NCBI RefSeq assembly: GCF_007655135.1
Contig: NC_045128.1
Coordinates: 12,292,230 to 12,356,229, forward strand
Direction of reading: 5' to 3'
Source of the DNA: Punica granatum
Taxonomy: Eukaryota; Streptophyta; Magnoliopsida; Myrtales; Lythraceae
Length of the DNA: 64,000 bases
In this document: one piece after another, positions 22,914 to 35,329 of the stretch
Position numbering within the stretch: position 1 is the first letter of the stretch
Layout of the letters: the number at the start of each line of letters is the position of its first letter
Notes under the pieces: model-generated
Database searches by the model: none
What the model was told of the DNA's origin: nothing
The model's input: the letters and a program-made list of their open reading frames with translations, nothing else
Program-made: the position numbers and the translations under genes

Positions 22914-25081
22914 GGGAAAATGACACTAGTGGTCTTAAAAGTTTGTCATTTTTTGACATTGAGTCCTAAAAGTTTCACTTCGGAAAATGAAATCCTAAAA
23001 TGTTTGAAAAAGTGTCAGCGGTGGTCCTATCCGTCCCTTGCCATCATCGAGCCGCCAACATGGAGTTAACGGCGTTAGTTTCATCCACGTGGCCGTTAGT
23101 TTGCTGACGTGACACTCTTGGCTCGAATGGAAACCCAAAAACTCGTGATTCAACCTGGGATCTCGTGAAACCCTTGCTCGGCTCCGAAGGAAAGAAAATG
23201 GAAGAGAAAACCTAAAAGCTTTTGAAAGAAAAACCCAAAAGCTTTGGAAGTAAAACCCGAAAGCTTTGAAGGAAAATCCGAAAGCTTTGAAAGAGAACTT
23301 GGGAAAGCTATTGGCAGAGAAATATGAGAAACCAACATAGGAGGTAGCACGAGCAGAGGAGCACAGCGATTGTTTTGCTCGAGCAAGCACGAGCAGGCGG
23401 AACAAGCATAGGAGGTAGCCCGAGCAGAGGAGGAGAGGAGAAGAGGTAGCACGAGCACAACACCGTACCGTTCTTCTTCTTCGTTTACTAAGTAGAGGAG
23501 AGTAGAAGAGGAGAGGAGGTTGCGGGTGAGTAGAGGTGAGAAGGTGAGGAGAAAGTGGGATTATTTGAGGTGTACAAGGACAGTTCTGTCATTCAACTCA
23601 TATGGCAGCTGTTGGAGCATAAATATTCCCAACTGTATGTGAAGCACATAACCGACCCCAAAGCGTTTCAGTAACCTAAGGCGGCTACTGAGGGAGGTGC
23701 TGAGGAGACTGCATCTGGTAGTTTACGAAGGAAGGGAGTTGATGCTATTGTAGATCGAGCTGCAGAAGAAAGTGAAGAGAACAGTAGTGGGAGTGAGAGT
23801 GATTTTGCTTATGGGGATGTGCTTGTAAATCTAAGTGAAGAAGATGATCCTGAGCTCCAAGACATCAGATCCCAAGATCAAATTGTGAAGAAGAAGAGAG
23901 CTGAAAGTTGAAGAGTTTGTCGCTACAGAAGGATTTAGAGACTATTATAAGGGAAGCAAGATAAGATAAACAGGACAACAAGGGCAAAGAGAAAGATGGC
24001 GCTATTGCTACTGTTGATGCAGGAGATGAAGGATACATAATCGATTATCCATCTTTTAATGAGGCCTGCAGCATTAACTTTGGTGAATCAAGTTCAGAGT
24101 TTGGAGATGATGAAGACACAGTGAGAGAAAAGCAACCTAAAAGTTAATTCAGAAAGTCAGGTACATTCCCTCAATATAAACCGACTTGTGAGTGGCTTAC
24201 TTTTACTGTAGGTCAACTATTTGAAGATGGAAAACCGTTTAAGGATGCAATTTGTTTAGCTTCTGTGAAGACCCAAAGGAACCTATACTTAAAAAAAAAA
24301 AGTGAAGCTAGAATGAAGGACGGAGAGGACTTAAAAGAGAAGTGAGATGAGAAACACTTACGAGGGGAAGGGGAGGAAGAAGGAGGGTTGTGACTTCTGA
24401 CTCGTCGAGATGAATCGTAAGGGTATTGCCCCCTTTTACACGAGCTGCTGAGCTTTGGGATTTCAATCGATTTTGGGGATTTCAGGTAGGGAATTAGGGT
24501 TTTGATCGAATTTGGGGATTTCAAGAGGGGATTACAATTTCAAGGGGATTTATGGAGGGGGGAAGGGATTAGGGTTACCGATTTCAAAGGGATTTTTGGA
24601 CGGGATTTCAGCCGATTTTAGGAAGGGACGGGATTTCGGGGGAATTCAGGAGAAGGGATGGGACTAGGCTTTCCGATTAGGGTTCATCGTTTGAATCGGA
24701 GAAAGGAAGGGAATCCAGAGAGGATTAGGGTTTCTGAATTTGGGGATTTTGGGAAATTAGGGTTCATCTGAATTGGGGAAAGGATGGTGTTATGTCAGGT
24801 CGGATATTAGCGCCCCATTTCGGAGCTCCATGTCGGTTCTTTCAAATCGGGTCTTGAATCCACTCATGACCAATCACGACATGTTACGTCAGCATTTAAT
24901 GGCCACCTGGACGCATTTAACGATGTTATCTCCATGCTGGCAGTTCCGTCAAGGGCAGTGACAGATAGAACCACCGCTGACACTTTTTCAAACGTTTTAG
25001 GACTTCATTTTCCGAAGTGAAATTTTTAGGACTCAATGTAAAAAAATAGCAAACTTTTAGGACCATTAATGTCATTTTCCC
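22914..25081 (+). mobile_element. Mutator-like element (MULE) nested in the CACTA
   Basis: Terminal inverted repeats of about 200 bp: the left starts GGGAAAATGACACTAGTGGT and the reverse complement of the right end starts GGGAAAATGACATTAATGGT, with continued similarity (shared TTTGAAAAAGTGTCAGCGG). The exact 10-bp duplication GATTTTTAAT flanks it (22904-22913 and 25082-25091), within the 9-11 bp range of MULEs. The interior keeps the start of a MuDR-type transposase region. A minisatellite built on AAAGCTTTGAA lies near 23208-23300. Confidence 0.92.
23590..24320 (+). pseudogene. Truncated MULE (MuDR-type) transposase N-terminal region
   Basis: An acidic Ser/Glu-rich stretch (about 23690-23900) is followed by V-G-Q-L-F-E-D-G-K-P-F-K-D-A-I (24209-24253) and R-N-L-Y-L-K-K-K (about 24277-24300). 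This resembles the MuDR N-terminal domain (F-x4-x-F-K-x-A-I ... K-x-x-K). The zinc and DDE catalytic regions do not follow; the sequence turns into GA-rich then G-rich non-coding DNA. Stops and shifts occur upstream. It is an internally deleted derivative. Confidence 0.65.
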
Positions 25082-25239
25082 GATTTTTAATTCTACTGAG
25101 ATGAATTTGATTTTTAATTCTACTTGGATGAATTCTATTTGTCTGAATTCTATTTCGTCTAATTGTGTTATACGTTGATTGCAGTTTCGAGAAAGATAAA
25201 TCATAGGAAGCTCAAAGTTTCTAAGAAATAGACAATACC

Positions 25240-26860
25240 AGAGGGCAATACCCCTTCACCCCCTCTGCTCCCTGCTCTGGAGTTGACTTCCACAGCTTGG
25301 GCCGAGACCTCCTCACAGTGGCGGTCATCTCCTCCAGTCCCCCAGCAATCGCCACTGGTAGCTCAGCCATCGCCATTAGTCGCACAATCCATCTATGGGG
25401 CTGAAGCCCAACAAGGAGCCAAACCGCAACAGGCAGCCCCTACCACCCGAATGTCTGCAGGATGGACTGGGAGAGAAAGTTGGAACATAAGACTGAGTTT
25501 TTTTGAAAATGAACTTGACGGGTGAGTCATTGTAATATAGAAATTATTTGAAAAATTACGATGACAATAATAGATGAAATAGCTTGTGGTAGCATGTTGA
25601 ATTTAATATGCAGGTTTTGGCCTTCGAACAAAGGCATCAACCCGATCGTGGACATTATGACGTAGAGATTTGCAGGACCTTGGCGACTATGGCATTGTGG
25701 TTTCGATTGTGGAAGGTTAGTACACCTTTACTGTGCATTATTAATATATATTTTGTTATGATGTGATTTTGTTTAACGTCATATACGTGAAATAAAGCTA
25801 TCTTTTCAGAACTGTCTTTGAAGTATTACATGGAGAAGGCCTTCAACTCGAGAGGGTCGAAGCACTTGAGGTAGATCTTGGTGAACCTGCATGCCTCTCG
25901 TTAAAGACCCATATTAGATTTCATAGGAACATTGGGGGGACATCTTGAAATACTATGACAAAGACGAGTACAAAAAGATATGTGCAACGAGCAAAAGGAG
26001 GGGGGTCGCTCCATACGAGAGGATGCATTTATCTCACTTCATCGCGATGGAAACTGGTAATCAATCATTAAGTTTACAATTGCAATAAATTATTTCATAG
26101 CACGTTAACTTCCAAATTATGGTTATTTTAATTAATGTACTAACACTTCTTGCCTTATAAATACTCTATTTTTTTTTCCAATGTAGGAAAATAAATGGAA
26201 TTGGAACTCTGGGAAGGTGGAGCTGTTCAAGGAACTCCACAAGAGGGGGAAGGATGGTGCCTAGGTATGCTTACGGTTAGAAGAGGCTGTGGTGATTAAC
26301 GTTTATCTTTTGTAGGGATTTAAGTTTCTCTTGCCATTTAAGAATCTCATATATTTTGGAATCTTATTTTCTTATTGCAGACAGATTTGAGGAGTTCAGA
26401 GCCTCCCAAGGGAATGATAGGCAGGATGCTAGCGACATCACTGAGGCTGAGATTTGGATGAAGGTATTAGGGGGTCTTGATAAGAAGTGATGACTGTACG
26501 GTTTCAAAGCACCTCAACCTTATGGGTATCCTTGGCTCCTCAAACGCCATGGAAGAGGATGCTCCGCAGATGAAGGAGCATGCCTCTCTCTTGAGTGACG
26601 AGGTGAGAACAAATGTGGACAAGCAGTATTCCAGGATCAGAACAGAGATGCGGGACTTGCTGTCAGAGGGGAGAGGCGCAGACAAGACAAGAAGATGGAG
26701 AAGATAGAGAAAAAGTTGACGAAACGGGACGAGGCCGAGGAGAAAAGGATTATATCGTTGGAGAACAAGATGAACCGAGGCTTGGACAAGATTATGGAGC
26801 AACTGCATAATATCAACAGGAAGATGAAGATTGATAGAGACCTCTATTGAATTTTACCGA
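25240..26860 (+). pseudogene. CACTA second gene, TnpA/Ptta-like, decayed, with introns
   Basis: A Pro/Gln-rich start (about 25283-25450) is followed by blocks typical of the plant En/Spm Ptta family: a W-x-D-I-L-K-Y-Y-D segment (about 25930-25960), then F-K-E-L-H-K-R-G-K-D-G (about 26226-26260), then I-T-E-A-E-I-W-M-K-V-L-G-G (about 26437-26475) and a charged coiled-coil-like end (about 26560-26830). GT-AG-like gaps separate the blocks (for example around 25715-25810 and 26056-26186). Stops and frame changes indicate decay. Confidence 0.65.
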
Positions 26861-27266
26861 ACGATATGGCCTGACATATGTATTAATCGTTATGTATTAT
26901 GTATTATCTCGTTTATAAGCCCGATTAAGTTATCTATTAAAGTTAAGATAACGATCATTACGATATCTTGAGAAAATATAAAAATTAATATGCAAATACC
27001 AAAAGGGTTAGTTCTGATTCTACGATGGACAAAAGTAGAAATTACAATAACCTTACGCACTAAAGTGCAATTGAGGGGTTATAGTTTTCGAATCATACGA
27101 TAAATAAAGAGATTTTCTGAAGCCCAATTACTTAGACAAGCATAGAAAAATCATGAACCAAACACAGGATTTACGATATGGATTCAAAAACGCTTTCGAT
27201 TTAGTTTTATCTTGAAGTTTTTGACACGTGTGATTTTAGGATTTTCATTAATTCGATTCTAACAAG

Positions 27267-27279
27267 TGATATCAGAGTA
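27267..27279 (+). promoter_or_regulatory. Degenerate primer-binding site of the copia element
   Basis: TGATATCAGAGTA differs from TGGTATCAGAGC-type tRNA-iMet sites by two substitutions. Confidence 0.55.
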
Positions 27280-28959
27280 GTCACGTGTTGAATCGTTCAT
27301 GAAAATAGAAATTAGGGTTTATGGTCTACGGTTTCGGATTAAAGTTGACTAAGGTCGGTCTTTGCGGTCAGGCTTTTGATTTCTGCAGTTAGGGTCTTTA
27401 TTGCGATTGATGTGTAATTGAGCCTTCATCGAGTCAGATTAAGGTTTCATGAGATTCGATTTCAGTCAATTGCGGTTCGAATATAGGGCTTATCAGGCGG
27501 CCGCGGTGAGCCTCTAGGCGGCCAACCATCAGGTCTGCCGCTGTCGTGGTGGAGGGCATGTATTCAGTGGGACGGGGATCGCAGTTCAGCAATCTCTGGC
27601 CCAACAGTCGGCACCAATTGACACCAGGGAAGATGGGGGCCAATCAGCGATCTGTGATTAAAGCCCCAGCCATTGCGGCGTGATTTCAACCAGCCGAAGG
27701 TTGCGAGCTGCCCTTCAGATTCATGGGTCGTCGATTCAGAGTCATGAGTCGGAATCGCGTCTCGGACACGGCTTTCCAGTTCTTAGCCGCCGGTGATTCG
27801 GGATTGTAGTCTTGGTGGGCGATCTCTGTGATTTGCAGTCTCGGAGGAACTCGATCTCAAGGCCCCCCGACCTCTGTTCTTCCTCGACATCAGCCCGTCT
27901 CCCGAGGCATAAGTTCCAGCCAAGCCCGACCCAGTGACGATCCCTCCAGTGAATGGCGCTGTTGCCGCCGCTGGAGGACGGCCGTAATCTGCGGTCAGTG
28001 TTGCAGGGGAGGGCTGGGGTTTCGGGAAATTACGGGTGGGGATGGAGGAGTTGACCGGTCAACCCGATCCGATCCGGATGGAATTTTTTGTCCGGCCCGA
28101 TCCAATTTAGAACTGACCCGCTTCAGATCTGGGCTCAAGCCCATTAAGGTATGCCCCGGCCCAGTTGACTTGTATGACCAGTTTGACTGGTTTGAGCGAT
28201 TCTGCCCGGTTTGGTCGTTCTGACTGGATCGGTCAGCTTTTCTGATCAGTTCAGTTAATTTCTTGACCGGTTTGATCAAATCCAGTATGGTTTAGGGTCG
28301 ATTTTGAACGGTTGAGCATAATTCAGACAGGTTTTGGCCAAAAATTTTTCGGTCCAGTCTATTTCAGTGCAGTTCATGCTCAATTTTTAACTGGTTCAAG
28401 CCCATTCAGTCCGGTTCAAACCCATTCAATCCGGTTTAGGCCCATTATTAGGTATTCCAGCCTAATTTTGGGTGTTTTCAGACCTAATTTTGACCAATTT
28501 TAGGTCTGAAATAATAATGGCAATTTTTTTTGGAATGTCTAATATTCTTAAATAGGTTGATTGAAGCAACATCTCGCAAAAGTGAGCTCTCTTGTGTAGA
28601 TTGTGTAGATTAATATGTTTGGAATATGAGATGTCTGAGTGTGGAATTTCATGCGAGTAGTTATCGACCCAAAGGAAAGTTACTATTTGGCCAAATTTCA
28701 TGCACGCCTGCGATAATAAATACGAGTCTATCGTAAGGTTTTCTATGTGAACATTAAGTCGGCCCGAAGGAAGGCTTATTGTTGACAAGATTGATTATAT
28801 GTATTTGATTATTATATTAAGAGTACCACTTACAAGTTTGATACTTCATGTCTAAAGACGGAATGTCAATATTGTGTTGGATACCTTGTAATAGTACTTG
28901 CCATTATTTGTTTATTTGATTTTGGTTCAATTAATTAAGTGAGCTGATTATTTTTTCGT

Positions 28960-29780
28960 CCATTTGTTCTCTGTTCAGTTAATACTTATATTACCTCCAT
29001 TAATGCTACAATTAATTTCATCTTGTGCTAAGTGGTACAATTTTAAGGTCTGGAATGAGAACATTTTGATAATTCTCGATTGCATAGATCTGGATGTAGC
29101 ACTTTGGATGAAACAACTTGCCGCTCTTATAGCTGGAAATTCCACTAAGGACAAATGGATTTTGAGTGGTGGGGTCGTTCCAATTGCCAAAGTCGATTGA
29201 TCATAAAGCGTGCAATTCCAAAAAGTTTCAAGGGTGCTATGTCTGATGAAGTTTATGCCAAATCGTTCCTTATTAGCATTAAGAAGTGTTTCGAGAGAAC
29301 AGAAAAGGCTGAGATGAGTATGCTTTTGCAAATCTTGTCTCAACAAAGTATAAAGGCAAAGGAAACACAAGGGAGTACATCATGGAGATGTCTTACATCG
29401 CTTCAAAACTGAAGGCACTTAAGTAGAGTTATCTGATGGATTTGCTTATGCATATGGTTTTTGGTATCTCTTCTTGCACAATTCATTTAGTTTAAAATGA
29501 GCTCATTACTTCATTATGTGTAAGAAGAGGAAAGGTTGAAGCAAGAAAGGAAAGAAAGTACTCACTTAGGGTCAATCTTTACATACAAGAGCAAGAAAAG
29601 AAATAAGGCTAAGGAAGCTGTGGGTTCTCCACAACAAAAGAAGAAGCATAAGGGATAGGATAAGGTTTCTACCTATTTCTTTTGCAATGCTAGTGGGCAC
29701 ATAAATAATGAATGTATCAAGTATCACACAAGGTGTTCCAAGAATGATACACTTCTCGCGTTAGCTTGTTCTAAGGTTAA
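28960..29780 (+). pseudogene. copia gag, decayed
   Basis: The phrase Y-N-F-K-V-W-N-E-N-I-L-I-I-L-D-C-I-D-L-D (about 29037-29095) matches the start of UBN2-type copia gag. A block near 29220-29400 follows. After frame changes, a CCHC knuckle reads C-N-A-S-G-H-I-N-N-E-C-I-K-Y-H (about 29685-29727; C-x4-G-H-x4-C is visible). Several stops interrupt the frame. Confidence 0.7.
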
Positions 29781-30470
29781 TTTAACTTTTGTACCTAGAC
29801 ACACTTGACGGATAGAATTAAGTGTCACTATTCACATAAGTGTGCCCATGCGAGGTTGTTTGAAATGCCAAATGCCAATTGATGCTGAAAAATGCATATA
29901 TATAGGGCACTGGCAAATCAGGTTATTATTAAGGACTGGTGGTTACATAGACCTAAAAGAAACATGTTGCATCGTCTTTTAGACGAAATCTAGTTTCCAT
30001 TTCTGTATTGAGCAAATATGATTATTCTTGTTCTTTCAGAAACAACAAGTTCAGTATCTTTCTTGGTTCATATGTTATTGATACCAATCCTTTATCTGGT
30101 TATGATCACCTATATTTGATTAATACTCTTGCCCATATAAGGAGACCTTGCATATAAGTTCACGTGATACAAAGTGTAAATTTATGAGAGTTCCGCTAAC
30201 TTATGGCACAAGTGCTTATGTCATACATCCAAGCAATGGATGTAGACTCGTGTCATATGGAGTTCTTGATCTTCTTGATTTGGCGGCTAGAAGAGAGAAA
30301 CGACAAACATAAAGAGGTTAGATGCCAATCGAAGTTCTAATCTTAAAGCTAATTCATACAAATATTTGTTGACCTTTCCATACGGTTTCTTGGAATGGTC
30401 AAATATGCTTCATTTCATTCATAGACCAGGCTATCAATATGGCTACCTGTATTTAATTGGTGAAAAGTTT
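29780..30470 (+). pseudogene. copia protease/integrase N-terminal region, decayed
   Basis: Recognisable fragments include D-A-E-K-C-I-Y-I-G (about 29883-29910, before the usual integrase zinc region) and L-T-Y-G-T-S-A-Y-V (about 30197). Just before the Harbinger insertion, L-H-F-I-H-R-P-G-Y-Q-Y-G-Y-L-Y-L-I-G-E-K (about 30410-30467) matches the integrase catalytic-core segment that continues at 34480. No intact protease active site was found. Confidence 0.6.
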
Positions 30471-30745
30471 GTTTGGTTTCAAAGTTACGTTTTAAAATTT
30501 TAACTTTAACTCAACACACTACATAACAAAACACATTTTTTCCAAGTCAAACAGGTGGACCCCATATATTATTCAATATACAATCCCATTATAATCAATT
30601 ATCTACACCATCCATTCATTCCAATATTATCGGCTTCCTCTTGTTTCCGCATGCTATATTGCATTTGCAATACGTTACGTAATGCATCAATTTCCCTGCT
30701 TCTCATGTCTATATCACCCCGACCTCCAGTTAGATGAGGAGGATT

Positions 30746-31936
30746 TTAGAATTCATCGTAATATTCCCATGCATTTTTATACTCTTTGAATAATTTATCG
30801 TGATAATTATTAAGCCGAATGAAATTGTGCAACACGAAGCATGCGAGACTAATTTGTCCTTGGCGAACCAGGCCGTAGTTTGGCATTGATTGCAGTATTG
30901 CAAATCTGTTCTTCAGCACCCCAAAATTCCGTTTGATAACATTACGAACAGATGCGTGACGTTGATTGAATAACTCTTTCTCCGTTGCTGGTGGGGTGTC
31001 GTCATTAAAGTCACTACAGTGATACCTTTGCCCTTTGTAAGGAGTCAAATAACTGGGAATATTGGGGAATCCCGCATCAACTACATAATATTATTCTGTA
31101 AGCACAAATGTGGATCTAATATATAACAGTAGTGGAATATATTTATGAAAATACATACGCGATTGACAAGGAAACATGCGATATAAGCAAGAAGAACTTA
31201 CCACCATATGGTGCGGGAAATAATTCCAATGTCGCGACATCGAAAAGAAGTCTCGAGTCGTGAGCAGAACCCTCCCATCCAGTCACGACATATGTGAACA
31301 TCATGTCATGCGAACAAGCGGAGAGTACATTTTGCATAATTTCGTTATTTCGATCGCGATACGCGCCTCACACCGATGATGCAACACAAGCAGCCACATG
31401 GGTTCCATCGATTGCTCCAATGCAATTCTACAGTCATAATGAAAAGAATATGAATTATATTATAAAGCAAAAAAATTAGTGCCATTTTAATTTCTCACAT
31501 GTACGACAAATACCTTAAAGAATGGGTACCATTTTCGACATCTCTGAATTTCTGGCTGCACATCAACATTCCTCCGTCTTATGTACATTGGTGACAACGA
31601 ATGAATTCCTTGAACTATTAACTTGATGACCGTGACACCGTCTCTTTAGAATGTTGAAATCGTTTGGCTACTATGTGCAACTACCATTAAGAACATGTCG
31701 ACCATCTCCTCGATGATCATACCATTCTCGGTATCTCTAATTCCACAGTTTGCTCTTAGCGTATTGCACAGGTTATGAAATACGTGAGGGTTCATCTTGA
31801 AATTCTCGTAACACCTTGTGTCATTGCCAAGAACTTCTGCTATGTAATGTTTGCCTTGTAGACGTGAGGTTCTACGAGGAATGTTGCGCGGGACATCTTC
31901 TTCGACATCTACAATCTCCCGCGCCAGATAAATCAC
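30746..31936 (-). pseudogene. Harbinger DDE transposase (HARBI1/ALP1-like), inactive
   Basis: Reading on the minus strand: an N-terminal helix-turn-helix-like region (31936-31650); a nonsense codon just after S-Q-T-I-S-T-F; P-F-F-K then an apparent GT-AG intron (about 31425-31514); C-I-G-A-I-D-G-T-H-V-A-A-C with the first catalytic Asp (about 31385-31425); G-W-E-G-S-A-H-D-S-R-L with the second (about 31245-31280); D-A-G-F-P-N-I-P (about 31050-31080); and N-V-I-K-R-N-F-G-V-L-K (about 30920-30955). The family motif at the last position is V-I-E-R-x-F-G, so the conserved Glu is Lys here (AAA for GAA). With the stop codons, the enzyme is dead. Confidence 0.85.
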
Positions 31937-32199
31937 TATAAGTTCTGTGTCATAATCTTCTTCGTCTCTTGATTGATTATCATTTCGTCATGAATTCCCG
32001 TGTCTTGGCATTGTGTGTTCCCTTTAGCTTAGCAAATGCACTAACATCGTAGACGCATATCACAAGAGTCACATAAAACAAATGCAAACAATCCAAGCAA
32101 AATAACTGCACACACAACAAATATAAAACAAGGGTTTGGTAAATGTCATAATAGATAAATAATATAAAGATATAACACTAGACGATGCACCGTGCCCGT

Positions 32200-33216
32200 T
32201 CAAGGGCCAAGAAAGCGACGAACCCATGGCAGCCTTGCTTCCTCGACAAAGCACATGAACATACGCCGTGTGTGCTCCTCGTTTGAAAGTCGATCACTTG
32301 CCACGAGATACTCTTCTATGGACATGGATGGACGCAGTTTATTGAGCACATCCATTGCCTCCTCGATGTTGTTCTTCGCTAGTTTCTCGGGGCTCGTCAC
32401 AGATTTGCTTCTCTTCGATTCCAGAGGGGTACAATTTTTCTCATTCTCCCTCCTATTCAGACTGCACTTCAACATGTCGAGGCACTCTTGCAACCGCGAG
32501 CCGGTGTTGAAACTCCTTTTACGCACATGACAACGGGACGCTGTAAGGACATGTTCGGTAACATCATGAATCGAGTCATCACTATCGGCGGAGCCTTCTT
32601 CAAGATTGATTGGTTCTTTCCCACGGCTTGACGCTACTGCTAGGAACTCCTCTTCCATGCGTGCATAAGTTCATGGGCTCTTTGGTGGGTTGGTGGATAA
32701 AATACGTAATGCACTTGTTGCTGTCTTAAATCTAAACAACTCTTTTAATGAATTGTAATGCTTGCAGCCTTTGGCTTGGAAAGTCTTGAAGCTACTGTTC
32801 TTCTGCATGTTAAAAAAAAGTAACATTTGTGCAGTAAGAACCACTTTGTGTGGAAAGATACAAACTGAAAAGGGTAAGAACTGAATGTTATCGTTACTAT
32901 ACCTTAATAAACTAGTCTCACACATCAGCACTCGCCTTTACGGTGTTGGTTGTCTCATCCTAGCCGACCCTAGTGTGTGCAGTCAGCTCGGTCAACTGTG
33001 TGTATTGGATCCTCAACCTTCGAAGTTTTTGCCGCAACTTCTTGCGTCGAGAATGGTGCCTGGAAATTGCTCTTCCACATCCTTATTCATTTGTTCTCAG
33101 TCCTTGCCTTTCCAAGATGTTGTATGCGTCCTTGTGAACTTCTTAAGCAAGATGTTAATGAAAGCACTCTCCAGTGCGTCAGTCCACTCAAGTATGCATG
33201 CACCCTTGGGGGCCAT
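32200..33216 (-). pseudogene. Harbinger second protein (Myb/SANT-like), decayed
   Basis: On the minus strand a start at 33216 gives W-T-D-A-L-E-S-A-F-I-N-I-L-L (about 33160-33185) and T-S-W-K-G-K-D then a stop (about 33100), then an in-frame K-D-V-E-E-Q-F-P-G continuation. This is the W-T-D/W-x5-F Myb-SANT-like fold found in Harbinger ORF1. A second open block (32658-32200) holds a Ser/Glu-rich linker and a helical C-terminus ending in R-R-M-F-M-C-F-x-E-E-A-R-L-P-W-V-R-R-F-L. This tail is typical of the partner protein, which helps the nuclease reach DNA and the nucleus. The stop codon and frame breaks make it a pseudogene. Confidence 0.7.
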
Positions 33217-33413
33217 CTCTTTGCAACAGCTATAGCAACAACTTACAAAGTCACGTACAACAATATTTGAGAAACAACAATGTGTGTGTGCACTGGTGAA
33301 AAATGGAACAAAAGTTTGGGATATGAATGTGCAGGCAAGGCAACATTTTCAGTTCAAACAATCAATCTGCTGTGACAACATACAAATTATCCAAAACACA
33401 ATGTATAAATTAT

Positions 33414-33800
33414 AATGCTATTTCATCAAACCCTTTCACAGAGATTTCATAGAACAGGTGTTGCCTGTGAGCAGGGGAACGTGACCAGTGCAAGCTACGA
33501 ACTACTACAAGCAACACAGAACCAATCCAAACACAACGTACAAATTATAATGCTATTTCATCAAACCCTTCGCAAAGATTTCATCGAATAGGTGCTGCCT
33601 GTGAGCAAGGGAACGTGATCGGTGCAAGCTACGGATGTAAGCAACACAGAACCAATCCAAACACAACATACAAATTATAATGCTATTTCATTAAACCCCT
33701 TCACAGAGATTTCATCGAACAGGTGTTGCCTCTGAGCAGGGGAACGTGACCAGTGCATGCTACGGAGGTTAGCAACATAGAACCAATCCAAACATATCAG
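33414..33800. repeat. Three tandem units of about 130-135 bp in the Harbinger element
   Basis: AATGCTATTTCATCAAACCC-like starts lie at 33414, 33549 and 33679. Each unit contains GAGATTTCAT-like, GGGAACGTGA and AACCAATCCAAACA phrases. It lies between the Myb-like gene and the right terminus; possibly transposase-binding repeats. Confidence 0.85.
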
Positions 33801-34479
33801 TATTTTCGCATCCGAAGCAGTTGGAATTAAGAAATTCACCAACAGAAACAACAAAATCCACCAATCAACGGCTACACAAACAACAATCAAACGGAAATCG
33901 AGCAAAAATCAAACATTTCTTCAACCAACAGTGTGGGCAAAGAACTTCCCCCAACCCGCCATAACGATGCAAAATCACATAATATAACATGAAATTGGTG
34001 GAAGAAATTACCTTTCACTTCGATATGGAAGTGGCAAGTGAAGAAGACGCCTCTTAAGAAGAGTACCCATTGGTAGGGGCCCGACAAAATTCGTCGTTTG
34101 TCCACTGCTTGCATTGGCGACCGAATGCTGCAGGGGTAGGGGATGGCTTCAAGCGTTCGCAGAGGACTGGGAATGTGTGGTAGAATCAACAGATTCGCAA
34201 AGAAAATCTTGAACGATGTAGAGCAGAGAAGGAAGAAGGGGGGCCGGCAATCTGTTGCAAGGGAAGAAGAAGATTGGGAGGGTAGGGGCTGGCTTCTGTT
34301 TTGGCTACTAGTCAAACGATCCAACTGAAAGTCACGGGTTGGGTTGGGGTGGGGTAGGGGGCAGGGAGAGAGAAGGGGAGGTGGGGTCCACAAACGGCTA
34401 AATTTTTTTTTATCCTTTTCCGCAATTAAAATCTCAGTTACCAATTCAAAACTTTAACTCTGAAATCAAACGGATTGTT

Positions 34480-35200
34480 AAGCATTGGATGTGTTCAAGT
34501 ACTATAAAGACCGAGATTAAAAACCAACTTGGGAAGATGATTAAGACCGTTAGATTTGACCGTGGTTGTGAATACTGTAGGGGATTTGATGGGTCAAGTG
34601 AACACAGTCCAAGATATTTTGCTAAATCCCTATATGAATATGTTATTGTCTCACCGTACACCATGTTAGACAATCCCAACATCATTGGTGTTGCTGAGAG
34701 ACGAAACGTGACACTTATCACTTTACCAAAATTAGTTTAGGTAGAGGCACTAAAGGCTGCGACTTGCTTATTTAATAGAGTGCCAATTAATACAGTATTG
34801 AGAACCCCTTATGAACTATGGATAGGTAAGAAGCCTAACTTAAAGCATCTATGTTTTTGGGCTTGTCCAACTAAGGTAAGGCCAAATATGTCAAATTCAA
34901 GAAATTGGACACAAAAACGGTAAATTGCTATTTTTTGTTGGGTACTCGGAAAGATTCATGGTTTACAGATTTTATGATCCTACTATTAAGTAATTATTTG
35001 GGATGAGGAATGCTCGATTTATGAGGATGTTTAATTTGGGGGAGATAAGAATAAGGGTGTTGTCTTTGAAGAAGGATTTTGTTTTTCTTCCTGCAGCTGT
35101 TGTTGTCTTTGATATTGATCAAGCAATAAATTCGGAACAACAAGACAATATTAAAGTTCTCCTTATCCAGTCTCAAGAGGCTACTTCGGAAGAATAAATT
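34480..35200 (+). pseudogene. copia integrase C-terminal half, decayed
   Basis: A-L-D-V-F-K-Y-Y-K-T-E-I-K-N-Q-L-G-K (about 34482-34535), then K-T-V-R-F-D-R-G-C-E-Y (the usual S-D-R-G-G-E-Y with the catalytic Asp retained) and I-I-G-V-A-E-R-R-N (usual N-G-V-A-E-R-R-N, catalytic Glu retained). After a stop, A-T-C-L-F-N-R-V-P-I-N and R-T-P-Y-E-L-W-I-G-K-K-P-N (about 34760-34845) follow. The rest has many frame changes. Confidence 0.75.
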
Positions 35201-35329
35201 CAACAACCTCAAGAACAGGGGCAATCAAAAACTTTGTTTTGGGAGACCCAAAGAAGATGGTTTGCAAATTCATTTACGAGCAAAAGTAGGCATCTCGTCA
35301 ATATTGTCATAAATTTCATCAAGTTGTCA

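Larger units (their letters stand above)
30471..34478 (-). mobile_element. PIF/Harbinger DNA transposon inserted in copia integrase
   Basis: The left terminus reads GTTTGGTTTCAAAGTTACGTTTT. The reverse complement of the right terminus reads GTTTGATTTCAGAGTTAAAG, an imperfect terminal inverted repeat. The copia integrase frame breaks at 30468-30470 and resumes with A-L-D-V-F-K-Y-Y-K at about 34481, giving the insertion site nearly to the base; the expected 3-bp TWA duplication is blurred. Two minus-strand genes are present in Harbinger fashion: a DDE nuclease (30746-31936) and a Myb/SANT-like protein (32200-33216). Confidence 0.85.
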
